Source of the DNA: Cyanophora paradoxa
Taxonomy: Eukaryota > Glaucocystophyceae > Cyanophorales > Cyanophoraceae
Direction: 5' to 3'
Assembly: GCA_004431415.1 (NCBI GenBank)
Contig: QPMI01000560.1
Location: 62,001-126,000 of the forward strand
DNA: 64,000 nucleotides
The notes beneath the pieces are model-generated. The model worked only from the letters and a program-made list of their open reading frames with translations, was not told where the DNA came from and searched no databases. Position numbers and translations under genes: made by a program. The number at the start of each line of letters is the position of its first letter. Position 1 is the stretch's first letter. This document shows positions 10,765 through 20,684 of the stretch, one piece after another.

Positions 10765-11153
10765 CGATTTCCTTCAGGCTCCCGCTCCGACGCAAGGGTG
10801 CGAAGCGCGCCGACTTCTCCAGACCCCGGGTACGGCAATTCGAATCTTGACCGGGAAACCGAGCGCAGCTGGTTACCCCTGCACCTTCGGTGCGGCTTCT
10901 CCATGCAGCCGAGCATGCCCGCGGCCTTTGCCGCATCTATCGGGGCGCCGAGGCCGACGGCGGCCGAAGCGCTTTCGTGGCGGTCGAGCGTCGCCCCGAT
11001 CCGTCCGCCGCGTCGATGCGACGTACCAGCTGCAGCCCCGTCTGCAGCGCCGTCGTGCTCGGCGGATCCTGAGCCTGGTGGCCGCGGCGAGGAGCTGAGC
11101 CCGCTGCGCAAGGTTTACTGGTTTGGGTATGCGGTCCGCGCGGTTAGCTTCAC
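10765..11153. promoter_or_regulatory. Divergent spacer / unresolved 5' exon region
   Basis: Lies between the coiled-coil gene (minus) and the GS-hydroquinone reductase gene (plus). It probably contains the first exon of the coiled-coil gene: an in-frame ATG near 10916 starts MLGCMEKPHRR with a GTGCAG donor. It may also hold a shared promoter. No motif recognised. Confidence 0.35.
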
Positions 11154-12748
11154 ATGGCACAGTGCGTCCGCCGTGCGAGCAGCTGGGCGTACGCGCCGCT
11201 CAACAACGGTGGCACAGCGGGGTGGCGGGTGATGATGGGCCAGCTGGCGCCCTCTTCAAAGAGCGGCGCGTACGTGAGGCCGAACAGCTCGTTCCGCGAG
11301 CGCATCGACGCGGACGGGCCGTTCAAGCCGGAGGCAGTGCGCCCCGCCCGATCGCCCGCCCGCGCGCGCGCTTCGTCGCGCGAGCTCTGAGAACGGGACG
11401 GCGCCCTCTCCTGCAGGGCCGGTACCGTCTCTTCGTTGGCTGGGGCTGCCCCTGGGCCCACCGCTGCCTGCTCGTGCGGGCCCTAAAGGGACTCGAGGTG
11501 CCACCTCGCCCGGCGGCCCCCGCGCGGCCCCGCCGCCGAGCACCCATCGCTGCAGGACGTCATCTCCGTCACGTTCTGCTGCCCCACAAACTACGGTCAG
11601 CGCGCGCGCGCGCCGCGCCCGCCCGGCCCGCCTCGCCGCGTCGCCGACGGCGCGGGGCGCCGCAGGCCTCTGGGGCTTCTCGGAGGAGGAGCCGGACCCG
11701 ATCCGCGGGAGCCGGAACCTGCGGGAGCTGTACCTGAGCGCCTCGCCGGGGTACCGCGGCAAGTCGACGGTGCCGATGCTCTTCGACGAGCGCACGGGTC
11801 GCGTCGTCAACAACGAGTCGAGCGAGATCGTCCGCATGCTCGGCAGCGCATTCGACGGGCCCGGGCTCGCGCGGCGGCCGGAGCTGGACCTGTACCCCCC
11901 TGCGCTGCGGGGGGAGATCGACGGGGTGAACGCGTGGGTCTACGAGGGACTCAACAACGGAGTATACCGCGCCGGCTTCGCCCAGACCCAGCAGGGTCCG
12001 CCTCCAGGCCTCCCTACCCCGCCGCCGCCGCCACGCCGCGGCTGCGCCCGCCCTGCTCAGCGCCGGGCAGCGTACGAAGAGGCGGTGGGCGACGTCTTCC
12101 GCGCCCTGGACCGCATGGAGGAGATCCTCTCCAGGCAAAGGCGCCCGCGCCCCGCCCCCCCGCCCGCCTGGCCCCTCGTGCTTCCCCTCTGACGCCGGCG
12201 GGGCGGGGCCGGGCAGGTACCTGTGCGGGGAGGCGCTGACGGAGGCGGACGTGCGCGCCTTCCCGACCCTCGTCCGCTTCGACAGCGCATACTACGGTCC
12301 GCCCCCTCGGCCCCCGCCGCTTTCCGAATCCCCGCCGGGCCGACCCGCCCCGACCCCGATCAGGCCTCTTCCGGTGCAACCTGCGCCGCCTCGCCGACTA
12401 CCCGAACCTCCTGGGGTACACGCGGGTGCGCTGCACAGGAATAACCGTATCAGCGGGGCGCCGGGTTGCAGCCGACATCGGGGCCGGGGCCAGGAGCTGT
12501 ACCAGATGCCGGGGGTGCGGGGGACGGTGGACCTGGGGCGCGTGAAGGAGGACTACTACGGGCGGCTCTTCCCCCTGAACCCCTCCGGCATCGTCCCCCT
12601 CGGGCCCGCCGTCGACTTCGACGCCCCGCACGGCCGCGGGCCCGCCGCCCCGCCCCCCGCCGGCGCCGCCACCCAGCACGCCGCCCCCGAGGCGGCGGCC
12701 CCCAGGCCCCCGCGGCCGAGGAAGGGCGGCAAGGCGCCCGGCGCTTAG
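11154..12748 (+). CDS. Glutathionyl-hydroquinone reductase (Xi-class GST, ECM4-like)
   Basis: Eight exons stay in frame (366 residues): 11154-11336, 11417-11497, 11556-11595, 11666-11995, 12071-12140, 12217-12296, 12364-12425 and 12494-12748. Signature elements are GRYRLFVGWGCPWAHR with the catalytic Cys of CPWA, LVRALKGLE, GKSTVPMLFDERTGRVVNNE, the ESSEI glutathione-contact motif, EIDGVNAWVYEGLNNGVYRA, EALTEADVRAFPTLVRFD and ADYPNLLGYTR. Members reduce glutathionyl-(hydro)quinones to hydroquinones in quinone detoxification. The protein ends in a Pro/Ala/Arg-rich tail of about 50 residues not seen in bacterial YqjG. Oddity: the intron after exon 5 has a GC donor (AAAG/GCGCCC); no GT nearby keeps the frame. 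The intron contains ctctgacgcc upstream of its acceptor. Confidence 0.92.
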
Positions 12749-12814
12749 CTTAGTAAGAGGAGAGCTCGAGCTTTTGATTTGAGGATCATCGGATGGGTAC
12801 TGGGGCCGGCACGG

Positions 12815-13755
12815 TCACTTATTGCCGGCGAGCTTAGTCATCTGGGCGTGCTCCATGCGGTCGAAGCGCGGCGGGCCGGCGGGGTCGCGGGCAGCAAGGA
12901 AGGCCTCGGCGCCGGCGCGCATCGCGGCGCCGATTTCGCTCGCGTAGATTGACTTGTACTTGGAGGGGAAGACGCAGTCGATCGTCTTGTACACGCTCGA
13001 AATAATCTTCCAGCGCGTGTCGTACCGGTCGTACGGCGTCACTGGCGTGCGCGCGCCTCAGGCCGATGGCGAGGGGCGCCGGCAGAGCAGCCGCAGGGTC
13101 GGAGGGGAGGGCGCACGGATGACGGCCGGCTGGAACATCTGCGCGCAGGGGAACTTCATCGCCTTAATGTTCTCCTCCAGCTCCCCCTGCGCGCGGCCCG
13201 TCATCCACACCGCGCGGCGCCGCGCGCGGGGGCTAGGTGCCGGCGGGTGGCCGGCGCCGCGCGCGCGCCTTCATGCGGACGAGCGCGATGCTGCTCTTGG
13301 CGTCGCTGCCGACTGCGGAGAGCTGCGCGATGTACGGGATGTCGGCCTCCTTGCACGCCTTGGCGAACTGTGTGTTGAGGCCGACGTCGACGCGGTAGTG
13401 CTCCTCTTTCGATACCTTGCTCGGCTGGCCCACGCCGAGGCACGAGAAGGCCGCATCGTGGCCGCGTACGTGCGTCTTTGCGCTCTCGTACATGTCGTCC
13501 AGGTTCACCACATGCTGCTTCACCTGCGCCCCGCCGTGAGCCCGCGGTGCACCGGCCGCGGTTAACAAGCTTAAGCGCCCGGCCCAGCGCAGCCGGCACC
13601 TTCGGGTTTGACGTGATGTCTGCCTCGGGGTGGTTGCGCCGGACGAGCAGAGTTACGGACGTGCATTTCGCCGACTCAATGAGCGAGCGGACGAGGCCAC
13701 TCCCCACTGCGCCTGTCGCGCCGACTACAACGGCCTTGTACTCCGGTGTCGCCAT
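12815..13755 (-). CDS. HTATIP2: HTATIP2 (TIP30)-like NAD(P)-binding oxidoreductase
   Basis: Starts at the ATG at 13755. Exon 1 encodes EYKAVVVGATGAVGSGLVRS, a Rossmann GxxGxxG nucleotide-binding motif followed by VTLLVRR. Exon 2 (about 13535-13260) carries HDAAFSCLG, SKVSKEEHYRVDVGLN, ADIPYIAQLSAVGSDAKSS. A third exon near 13190-13110 includes MKFPCAQMFQPAVI, matching the FRPA region of the atypical short-chain reductases. The last exon gives IDCVFPSKYKSIYASEIGAAM and ends MTKLAGNK at 12815. This order matches the HTATIP2 family; human TIP30 regulates nuclear import and apoptosis, while algal and plant homologues are uncharacterised reductases. It is divergent from TCTP over 366 bases. Confidence 0.85.
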
Positions 13756-14121
13756 CGATCGCCCTCAATAGAAGCCGTGCCGGGCCTCGAAAGGCGTCTG
13801 AGCGGAAGTCGGAGGCCTGGGCGCCGCGGTCACTGTGTGCGATCGAAGGTCCGAGGTTGGGAAGGCGGGCGTACGCACTGCAACCGGTCGCCGAATCCTG
13901 AATGCGTTCGACTTAAGCCAGCGGGCGGTGATTCGCCTGTGAATAGTTGACCCGACGTACCTGAACGTCGGTCCAGGGGGTTCGAAGCTCCGGCGGGTAC
14001 GGCAAGCTCGAGTGCCGCCTCTTGGACGCGCGATCCGGCAGTCTGGCCCTCGGCTCAGCTCCTTTTGTTGCCAACAAGCCGTTCGCGCACTCCCCCGCCG
14101 GCGGCCTGGATCGCCGCCGCG
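13756..14121. promoter_or_regulatory. Divergent spacer HTATIP2-like / TCTP
   Basis: 366 bases between two start codons on opposite strands. No convincing gene is present, and I identify no specific element. Confidence 0.4.
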
Positions 14122-14681
14122 ATGCGCACTCTTCGCTGCGTTTTTTCGGGCGATCCGTTGTCGGCGGAGCAGGGCTTCCCTCGCCGGATCGTGGACGACG
14201 TCTGGCAGGAGCTCACCGGCAGCCTGATCATCGCCGAGTCCACGGATGCAGCCGGAGCGCGAAGCGCCGTGGACGTAGAAAGGCGCCTGCGGCTCGTGCC
14301 GATGCAGGTGGAGAGCGATGAGTTCAGCGAGCTCTTCCTCTCGTACATGCGGCGCCTCTCGGCGGTGGTCAACGAGGAGCGCGCGGACGTTATCTGGCGG
14401 AGCGCTCCCGCGGTCCTGCAGCAGGCGCTCGCGTGCTGGGACGAGGTGCAGGTCTTCGAAGGCGCCAGCCGCGACCCCGAAGGCGGGCTGGTCATTCGGC
14501 TGTACGCGGACGACGGCATCACGCCGAAGGTGCGCTCCATGGCCAGGCCGGTACCTACGAGAGATTGCGGTCCCATCTCATGATCAGTGCATCGCGTGCC
14601 GTGCAGTACTATGCTCTCCTCGACGGCCTGAAGCTGGACGATCGGCACGAGGCCGCGGATCTGGGCCCGGACGTGTCCTGA
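14122..14681 (+). CDS. TPT1: Translationally controlled tumour protein (TCTP)
   Basis: Two exons, 14122-14550 and 14607-14681, give 167 residues, the normal TCTP length (about 170). The N-terminus CVFSGDPLSAEQGFPRRI corresponds to the family DxxSGDELxSDxF opening. SAVDVERRLRLVPMQ matches the VDIVxxxxLQ strand, LFLSYMRRL the helical hairpin, and GGLVIRLYADDGITPKVRSM the C-terminal TCTP strand pair; YYALLDGLKLDD closes the domain. The 56-base intron removes a frame break, since exon 1 read through gives an early stop. TCTP is an abundant cytosolic Mss4-fold protein acting in growth control and calcium binding. The acidic flexible loop is shortened and contains ESTDAAGARS. Confidence 0.85.
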
Positions 14682-15179
14682 GCGATGTCCTCCGACTGAA
14701 GATCTAGAACTTTTGATATCGACCTCTTTTGACACTCAGCCTGTGTCTCAAGGCACCGGTGGGCTCCGCGTGCGTCACCTGCGTAAAATTATCCTGTCAC
14801 CCTCGCGCGCGCATCTGTCGCTCGCGGGGAGCTGACCTCTGTCCCAGGCCCGGCGCTTCCTTGAATTCGAATTCGAAGAGCAAGGCGCAATCGAGGCCAC
14901 CTTCATGGCACCGCGGTCATCGGATCGAGACATAGCGAGGAGTATTCGAGCTCGAGGCGAGCTGCAGCCTGGCAAAGCACCACAATCCTCGGATCAAGGC
15001 AGCGCGAAAGCACTCTCTGGCATTGCATCGGGTCCCCTGCGTGCATCGTGCCAAGGAGCAAGTGAAACGAATCTGACTCCTAGCCTTCAGGCTAAACTTA
15101 CACTGCACCGCTACAATACTCTGTCCCTGTCTCTGAAATACGTACGCTGCGTACCCTGTCTGTAAATTGAAAGAGTCCC
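14682..15179. other. Convergent 3' spacer
   Basis: About 500 bases between the ends of TCTP and the MscS gene. No gene is supported; it is AT-richer near 15050-15170. Confidence 0.5.
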
Positions 15180-18042
15180 TCACAGGAAAGGGTTGGGGAG
15201 GGGGCGGTCGTGGGCGGAGGGGGTGGAGGGGGCGCTCGCGGGGGACCCCGAGGCGGCCTTGGGCGCGTCGGGGGCGGGGCCGGGGGCGCCGGGGAGGCAG
15301 AGGAGGCGGAGCGGGGCGTAGGTGCGTATCTCGAGGGCGGAGGCGCCCTCCTGGAGGGCGTAGGCGAAGGCGGATCGGGCGGGGAACCAGAGCCCGCGCT
15401 GGCTCGCCCGCGCCCGCACGTTCACCTGCGCCCCCAGCGCGATCGTCCCCTTGTCGTTGTTGAAGCGCGCCACCTCCAGCAGGAACGTCCCCTCCGCAAA
15501 CAGCTGCGCCCCGCTGAGCCGGGCGCGGCCCGCGAGGCCGGGGCGAGGGGCGGGGGCGGGCCTGGGGCCGGGCGGAGAGCTGCGCCAGGACACGGGAGCG
15601 CAGCACAGCGACCTTCGAGGCCGGCGTGTCGAAGTCCACCTGCGGGGGTACGGCGAATTAGCGACGGAGGACGATGGGAGGGGGGTACGTGCCTCGAGCT
15701 CGAGGCGGATCATGACGTGGTGGGCTCGCGAGAGGTTCATGAGCTCGCAGCGCGCCAGCCGCGCGTTCGACAGCGTCACGCTCTCGCCCTATACCCCCGT
15801 GCCGGTCAAGGGGAAGTCCGAAGTGCACGGGGAGAGGGCCGGGGCGGGAGGCACGCCTCAATGCGATGGCAGACGGTCGTCATGAGGCGAATCTGCGTGG
15901 GCCTAAGCGGCGCGCGGCCCACGGGGGGGAGAGGCGCTTCTGCACCCTGTCGACGACGTAGATCTGCCCCGTGCGATCTGCGCGCGCGGCAGCATACAGG
16001 CCGGTGAGAGGCCGAGGCCGAAACCGAGGGCGGGGCGGGGCGGGGCGGGCCGATGGAGATCTCCTCGCCGACGGAGTAGGGGGCCTCGACGAAGACCATG
16101 ATGAGGCTCTCGAAGATGCCCTTCACCGTCTCCCCCAGGGCGAAGCTGAGGGCGAGGAAGAGGGAGCCGAGGGGGATGACGACGCGGTAGACGTCGACGC
16201 CCACCCAGATGAGCCCGCAGAGCGCCGCCAGGATCCAGAACGCGAAGTCGATAATCTGGTCCAGCACCCCGCCTGCACGAGAAGCGCCTCAGAGGCCCGG
16301 GAAGCAGGCTGCGGATTGGGGGCGCGCCGATCTGGGTCTGGTCGCGGAGCTGCTTGGAGAGGCGCTCGCGCTCCTGGCAGACCCGCACGATCGACCGCAC
16401 CGCCGCCTCGTACGTCGCCCCGGCCCCGGCCCCCTCCGCCCGATCCTGCCCGAGCGCTGTCGGAAGGAGGAGGCAGCAGCAGTTGGGAGGGGTCGCGCTG
16501 GGGGCGGACGAGGTCGAAGAGTCTGAGGGCCTCGGCGGAGTGCTCGCGCCCGACGACCCGCTCCACGTCCGCCCGCGAGAGCGTCCCCGCCCCCACCGCC
16601 GGCGAGGGCGCCGCCACCCGCCGCTGGCTCCGCTGCTGCTGCTCCTCCCCCTCCTCCCCCGTCCCCGGCGGCGTCGGCGTCCCCGGCGGGGGCGGCGGCG
16701 AGGGCGCGGGGGGCACGCCGGCGCCCCCGGCGGGGCCCACGGGGGCGCGGGGAAGGGGAGGACTGGGGCCGGGAGGCGAGGCCGACGGTGCGCTGCCAGA
16801 TCTCGGCGGCCATGGCGCGGGCGGCGCGCAGCGTGGCGACGTCGTCCCCCGAGGCGCCCTCGTCGAGAATCGGCTCAAAGCCGACCCCGCTCCGCCGCAC
16901 GTTCTCCGCCAGCTTCCGCAGCTGCCGCAGCCCGGGCAGGCCCTCCCCGCCCCGGGGCCCGCCCGCGGCGACCGCAGCCGGCTCAGGATGCGCTCTGCGC
17001 GGCCCCGCGTGGGTGAGCCGCCCGCGGCGGCGGACGCGGCGGCGGCGGCGGGGCAGGCCGTGGAGGATGGAGAGGCGGATCTCGTCGTAGAGGCTGCGGG
17101 TGAGCACGCGCCCGCCCACCGCCTTCGCCGCCACGTTCTGTCCCGCCCTCGCTCAGCTCTGCTTCTGCCGGCGCGGGGGCGGGGGCGGGGGCCGGCCTTC
17201 AAAACGCGGGCGGCGGAGATTGCGACGAGGGCCTCGGCGAGGCGGTTGGAGATGAAGCTCAGGTTGTGCGTCTCGTCGATGCCCGCCAGCACGGGGCTCC
17301 ACGCGATCTTGAACACCAGCGCTGCCGCCCCCCTCAGACAAGCGCGCCCGAGAGCAGCGCGGAGGCGCCGGCGCGGCACCAACGAAGCTGACGCGGATGC
17401 CGCTCTCGATGCCCTGCACGAGGAGGAAGGCCGCGTCGACCTTGAGGCTCCACTGCAGGACGACGAGGACGCCCTTGCAGGCGAGCCGCGCCAGCCACAC
17501 GGCCAGCGTCACGATGCTCAGAAAGACGCCCCAGCGGAGCACCGTGACCCCGAGCACCGTCGCCCCGGGCTCCTTCACCTGCACCAGCACGCCCACCCCG
17601 ACGAAGAGCACGATGAGCGCCAATGAAGCGAGACTGCGGCCGCGGCGACGAGGGTCAGCAGCGCCTATAGCACTGCGGCGTGCACAGCAGCGCCTGGCTC
17701 TGCACCCATGATACAGTTTCAGGTGTCGCTTGGCGAATATGAACTGAGGGTTCGTCGACAGCGTGTTCTGCAGCGGCTGCGGGGGGTCAATGCTGGTTCT
17801 ACAGCTGGAGCGAGGCTTCTAGCGACACCGCAAGCGAAGTGCACCGGCGCGGCGCTCGCATTCATACGCGTCGGCGCGCTGCGCCTCTGGCGGGTCGAGC
17901 CGCGCGTGCGCTCGCATGACTTATCTCCCGCCTCTCGATGCATGACTAGTTTAGCCACTGCGCTGTATGTGTGGCGAACCTCGACCTCGAAGCGGTGCTC
18001 CTCCTCGACGCTCCCTTCTTGCGAGGCCATCGGCTGCATCAT
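15180..18042 (-). CDS. MscS-type mechanosensitive ion channel (MSL-like)
   Basis: Likely start is the ATG at 18042 (MMQPMASQEGSVEEEHRFEV). An exon at 17776-17706 (PLQNTLSTNPQFIFAKRHLK) joins in phase to one from 17633 that opens with hydrophobic segments LASLALIVLFVGVGVLVQ and LRWGVFLSIVTLAVWLARLA. Further on, the exon near 16270-16050 gives DFAFWILAALCGLIWVGVDV and the pore and beta-domain hallmark LSFALGETVKGIFESLIMVF, then EAPYSVGEEISIG. Later exons contain GQIYVVDRVQKRLSP, RMTTVCHRIEA and LMNLSRAHHVMIRLELE, and the protein ends near 15180. This is the plant and algal MscS-like pattern with multiple TM helices, a long cytosolic insert and one MscS core. Family members release ions on membrane tension, in plasma membrane or organelles. 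I see no plastid leader. The middle (17150-16290) is low-complexity and its exon joins are uncertain. Confidence 0.82.
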
Positions 18043-18649
18043 TTTGGAGCGGACTACGCCGCCCGCGAGGGGCTGCAGAGGCCTAGGTTGCCGCGCGCTG
18101 TGCAAATTACGTACCCAGACCGGTCTCAACCCCCTGGCCGCGCCCGACATTTGATCTCCGGTCGCGGCCCTCGCGCGCGGGAACTCGGACTCGGATCTGG
18201 CCTATAGCAGGAGAGAGCCCCGTTGATCCGGAGGCACTATCCGGAGGCAGGAGAGAACCCCGTTGATCCGGAGGATACTCGTGTACGGCGTTGTACACGT
18301 GGCTACGTCTACCTGAACTACTGTAGGTCTCTATATAGCTACGGGCCGGAAACTCGTTTCTCAGGGCCGCGGATTTGAAGCACCAGGCTTGCCGCTGAGA
18401 GTGCTGAACTGCTGCAGCTGCTAGCTCAGGCGACTGTACGTCGGGCCTGGCCTAGCACCAACTCCAGAGTTGCCAGTCTAACCACTGGCCGGGCTGTCTC
18501 AGGCCGCCGGGCTGGTGCGCGCATGCTTCAAGTTCCGTGAGGGTGACAGCTGCAGGCTGAGCCAGTCACTGAGCGGGCTGTGCCTTCTCGTGGCTGCAGG
18601 CGGGCCGCCGAACAGCTGCAGACGCCTCTGCGGTGCAGCAGGCCGCGGG
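18043..18649. other. Spacer with a small direct duplication
   Basis: No gene is visible. The main structured element is the 28-base repeat pair at 18207-18274. The remainder is unremarkable spacer between the MscS 5' end and the glutathione peroxidase 3' end. Confidence 0.45.
18207..18274. repeat. 28-bp direct repeat pair separated by 12 bp
   Basis: The unit gcaggagaga[g/a]ccccgttgatccggagg occurs at 18207-18234 and 18247-18274 with one difference. It lies upstream of the MscS channel gene start. Confidence 0.85.
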
Positions 18650-19873
18650 CTAGAGCAGCTTCTGGATGTCGGCGGCGAGGGCCTTGGCCGCAACGTTGGG
18701 GCCGTACCGCCGCACCACGTTGCCCTCCCTGTCCACCAGAAACTTGGCTGCAGGCCCACCACGTCAGCGAACGAGCGCGGCTCGCGCGGGGGGAGCTGGG
18801 CCGCGCACTGAAGTTCCACTTGATGCCGTCGGTCATCCTGCGACCGAGGGCGGCGCGGCTCAGAGAGCGGGGCGCGGGGCCGGCGCAGGGCCGAAGCACC
18901 AGCCGGGGGCCTTCTTCCGGAGGAACACCCATAGCGGGTCCGCATCCGCCCCGTTCACGTCGATCTGCGCGCGCGCCGGCCCCTTCAGTCCACGTTCACG
19001 TCCGACCAGATCTACAGCGTGGGCGGGGACAGCGCGCGCGCTCGCGCGCGCCTTGTCGAAGATGCGGAAGGTGACCTTCGACAAGATCAATACGGACAAG
19101 CGGTGGAAGAGATGAGGAGGAGCGGCGGACCTTGAAAGAGGAGCAGGCAAAGACCGTGATCTTGTCCTTCTTCCACGGCTCCTGCTTCCCGAACCTGCGC
19201 GCCGCCCGCCCGTCCGCCTCAGCGCCGCGATGCAGCCGGAACACCCCCGGAGCCCGCAGCCGGCCGCACTGGTTGCAAGGGAATGCGAGGATTTCGAGCC
19301 CCTTGTCCTTGTACTGATTGTAGAGCTCTGTCAACTGCACTCGGCCGCTAGCGCTGTCAGCGCACCCGCGCGACACGGCCGCACACGCGGCAGGCGCCCG
19401 ATGCCGAGCCACGCACTTGCGGGTAGTCGCGTCCTGTCAAGCCGCACTTGCTGGCGACCTGTGCATGCATGGGGAGAACCGGGTAAGCCGCACGTCGCAC
19501 GCGCACGGGCCGGGCCGCGGCCGCGCGGCGCCATGCCCCGGACGAGAAGCGCCAGGCATGCTGGGCTGCTGTGCGACTCTACGGTGCGATGCTGCGCACG
19601 TTTGTGATAAGGAGGACCTTCCCCTGCGCGCGCGCGCGTGAATTCGAGCGAAGCGCGTGTCACGGCGAGCGGTTGCTGGCCACAGCTACTGGCACACGCA
19701 GCGTACATACTCGGACGAACCTTGTACTCTTTGAGGTCGACGCGCAGCTCGTTGTCGTACACGGAAAAATCCGTGACCTTCTCCTTCCCCGCGATCTTGG
19801 CGTCATCGTCTTTTGACGTGGAAGTTCCCATCGCACAAGCGAACGAGACGAGCGCGGAAATGAGGGCACCCAT
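18650..19873 (-). CDS. GPX: Glutathione/thioredoxin peroxidase (Cys-type GPx)
   Basis: Nine exons close with perfect phase (187 residues): 19873-19721, 19623-19600, 19458-19417, 19334-19270, 19194-19131, 19075-19052, 18964-18900, 18837-18809 and 18747-18650. The product shows the full GPx order: EYKGKVLLITN, VASKCGLT (peroxidatic Cys, not selenocysteine), LTELYNQYKDKGLEILAFPC, NQFGKQEP (catalytic Gln), FRIFDKIDVNG, DGIKWNFTKFLVD (catalytic Trp and Asn), and ends ADIQKLL. Plant-type Cys GPxs generally use thioredoxin to reduce lipid hydroperoxides. Two exons are only 24 bases long. Intron 6 uses a GC donor (GACAAG/GCGCGC). The N-terminus MGALISALVSFACAMG is hydrophobic and begins Met-Gly, so it could be a leader or an acylated anchor; localisation is unclear. 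Confidence 0.93.
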
Positions 19874-19990
19874 GCAGCTGGATCCTCTACCCCTCCAGAA
19901 GAACTTCCCCGCAAGCGCGGCAAAACTTCGAGCGCGCAGCGGTGCTCGTGTAGCAGCGTCAGTTTCTTGCTCGAGCAGAGCGCAGCCGCG

Positions 19991-20215
19991 ATGGTCCGTT
20001 CCAACCCTCCGGGCTTCCAGCGTTTGGCCGGGGTGACGACCTACGCGCCCATCGCGGATCTTGCCATCAGGATTATCTGTATCCTCTCTGTGCTTTTCAC
20101 GCTCGCAATGTTGGTGCGCACGGAGCGGTCCCCGCCTTGCGAGCTAGAGCGCCACACGCCGCCGACGCTCACAACTTCGCAGATCTGGGCGGGGACGAAC
20201 CAGCGCATCCCTTGA
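19991..20215 (+). CDS. Possible small membrane protein
   Basis: An ATG-initiated open frame of 74 residues has one strong hydrophobic segment (ADLAIRIICILSVLFTLAMLV, about residues 17-38) after a short polar N-terminus. It starts 118 bases upstream of the GPx start, on the opposite strand. I recognise no family. The hydrophobic run is unusual in this Arg/Ala-dominated background, which is the main reason to list it; it could be a single exon of something else or chance. Confidence 0.3.
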   Translation: MVRSNPPGFQRLAGVTTYAPIADLAIRIICILSVLFTLAMLVRTERSPPCELERHTPPTLTTSQIWAGTNQRIP

Positions 20216-20684
20216 GAGCGGGAACGCAAACGCAGTGATCACTCAACCTGAACGCGGCCCTTCGGCGAGCCCGTTCCAGCACACCCTCCGGAACCTGCAG
20301 CGGAACCTGCAGCCTTTAGGTGCCGCTTTTACTCCGCGATCTTGCATTCGGCTACAAGATTGACGGCCCGGTAGCGCCGCACCATGACTCGGCTTTGTGT
20401 GTTCAACGGTTTTTGAATGCATGCAGTGTTTAATTTCTTTTGTGTGCGGCGTCGCTTTGCGTTCTCGGCCCGGGCAGTGGGCAGGACTCGCGGGAAGCGC
20501 ATCTGGCCTCAGTGGCCTCACTGGCCTCAGTGGCCTCACTGGCCTGCTGGCCAAGGGTACCACGCATTGCAAACTCCGCATGTCGGCGTGGATTTCGCTG
20601 TAGAAGCTTGCGTCCGAGCCCCTTGTGTTAGCTACGACCGTTCTTCTCGCCAGGGGGTGCCGGCCGCTCGCGCGGCCTTCAGCA
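20216..20684. other. Spacer with minisatellite
   Basis: Contains the 9-base minisatellite at 20504-20552 and a short duplicated gcggaacctgca near 20290-20315. It probably holds the promoter and 5' UTR of the KCTD-WD40 gene. No gene seen. Confidence 0.45.
20504..20552. repeat. 9-bp minisatellite (tggcctcag/tggcctcac)
   Basis: Units tggcctcag and tggcctcac alternate four times and are followed by tggcctgc and tggcc. It lies about 130 bases upstream of the likely start of the KCTD-WD40 gene. Confidence 0.9.

Noticed and set aside
14540-14600. Apparent early stop in TCTP
   Set aside because: A 56-base intron with a GTACCT donor and GTGCAG acceptor joins RP to YYALLDGLKL in phase and gives the expected family length.
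18400-18500. Possible tRNA gene
   Set aside because: Some tRNA-like words occur, but no cloverleaf with A box and B box could be drawn.
19250-19275. GPx motif NQCG, seeming loss of the NQFG Phe
   Set aside because: The codon for Cys lies in the intron; splicing CA/G gives NQFGKQEP.
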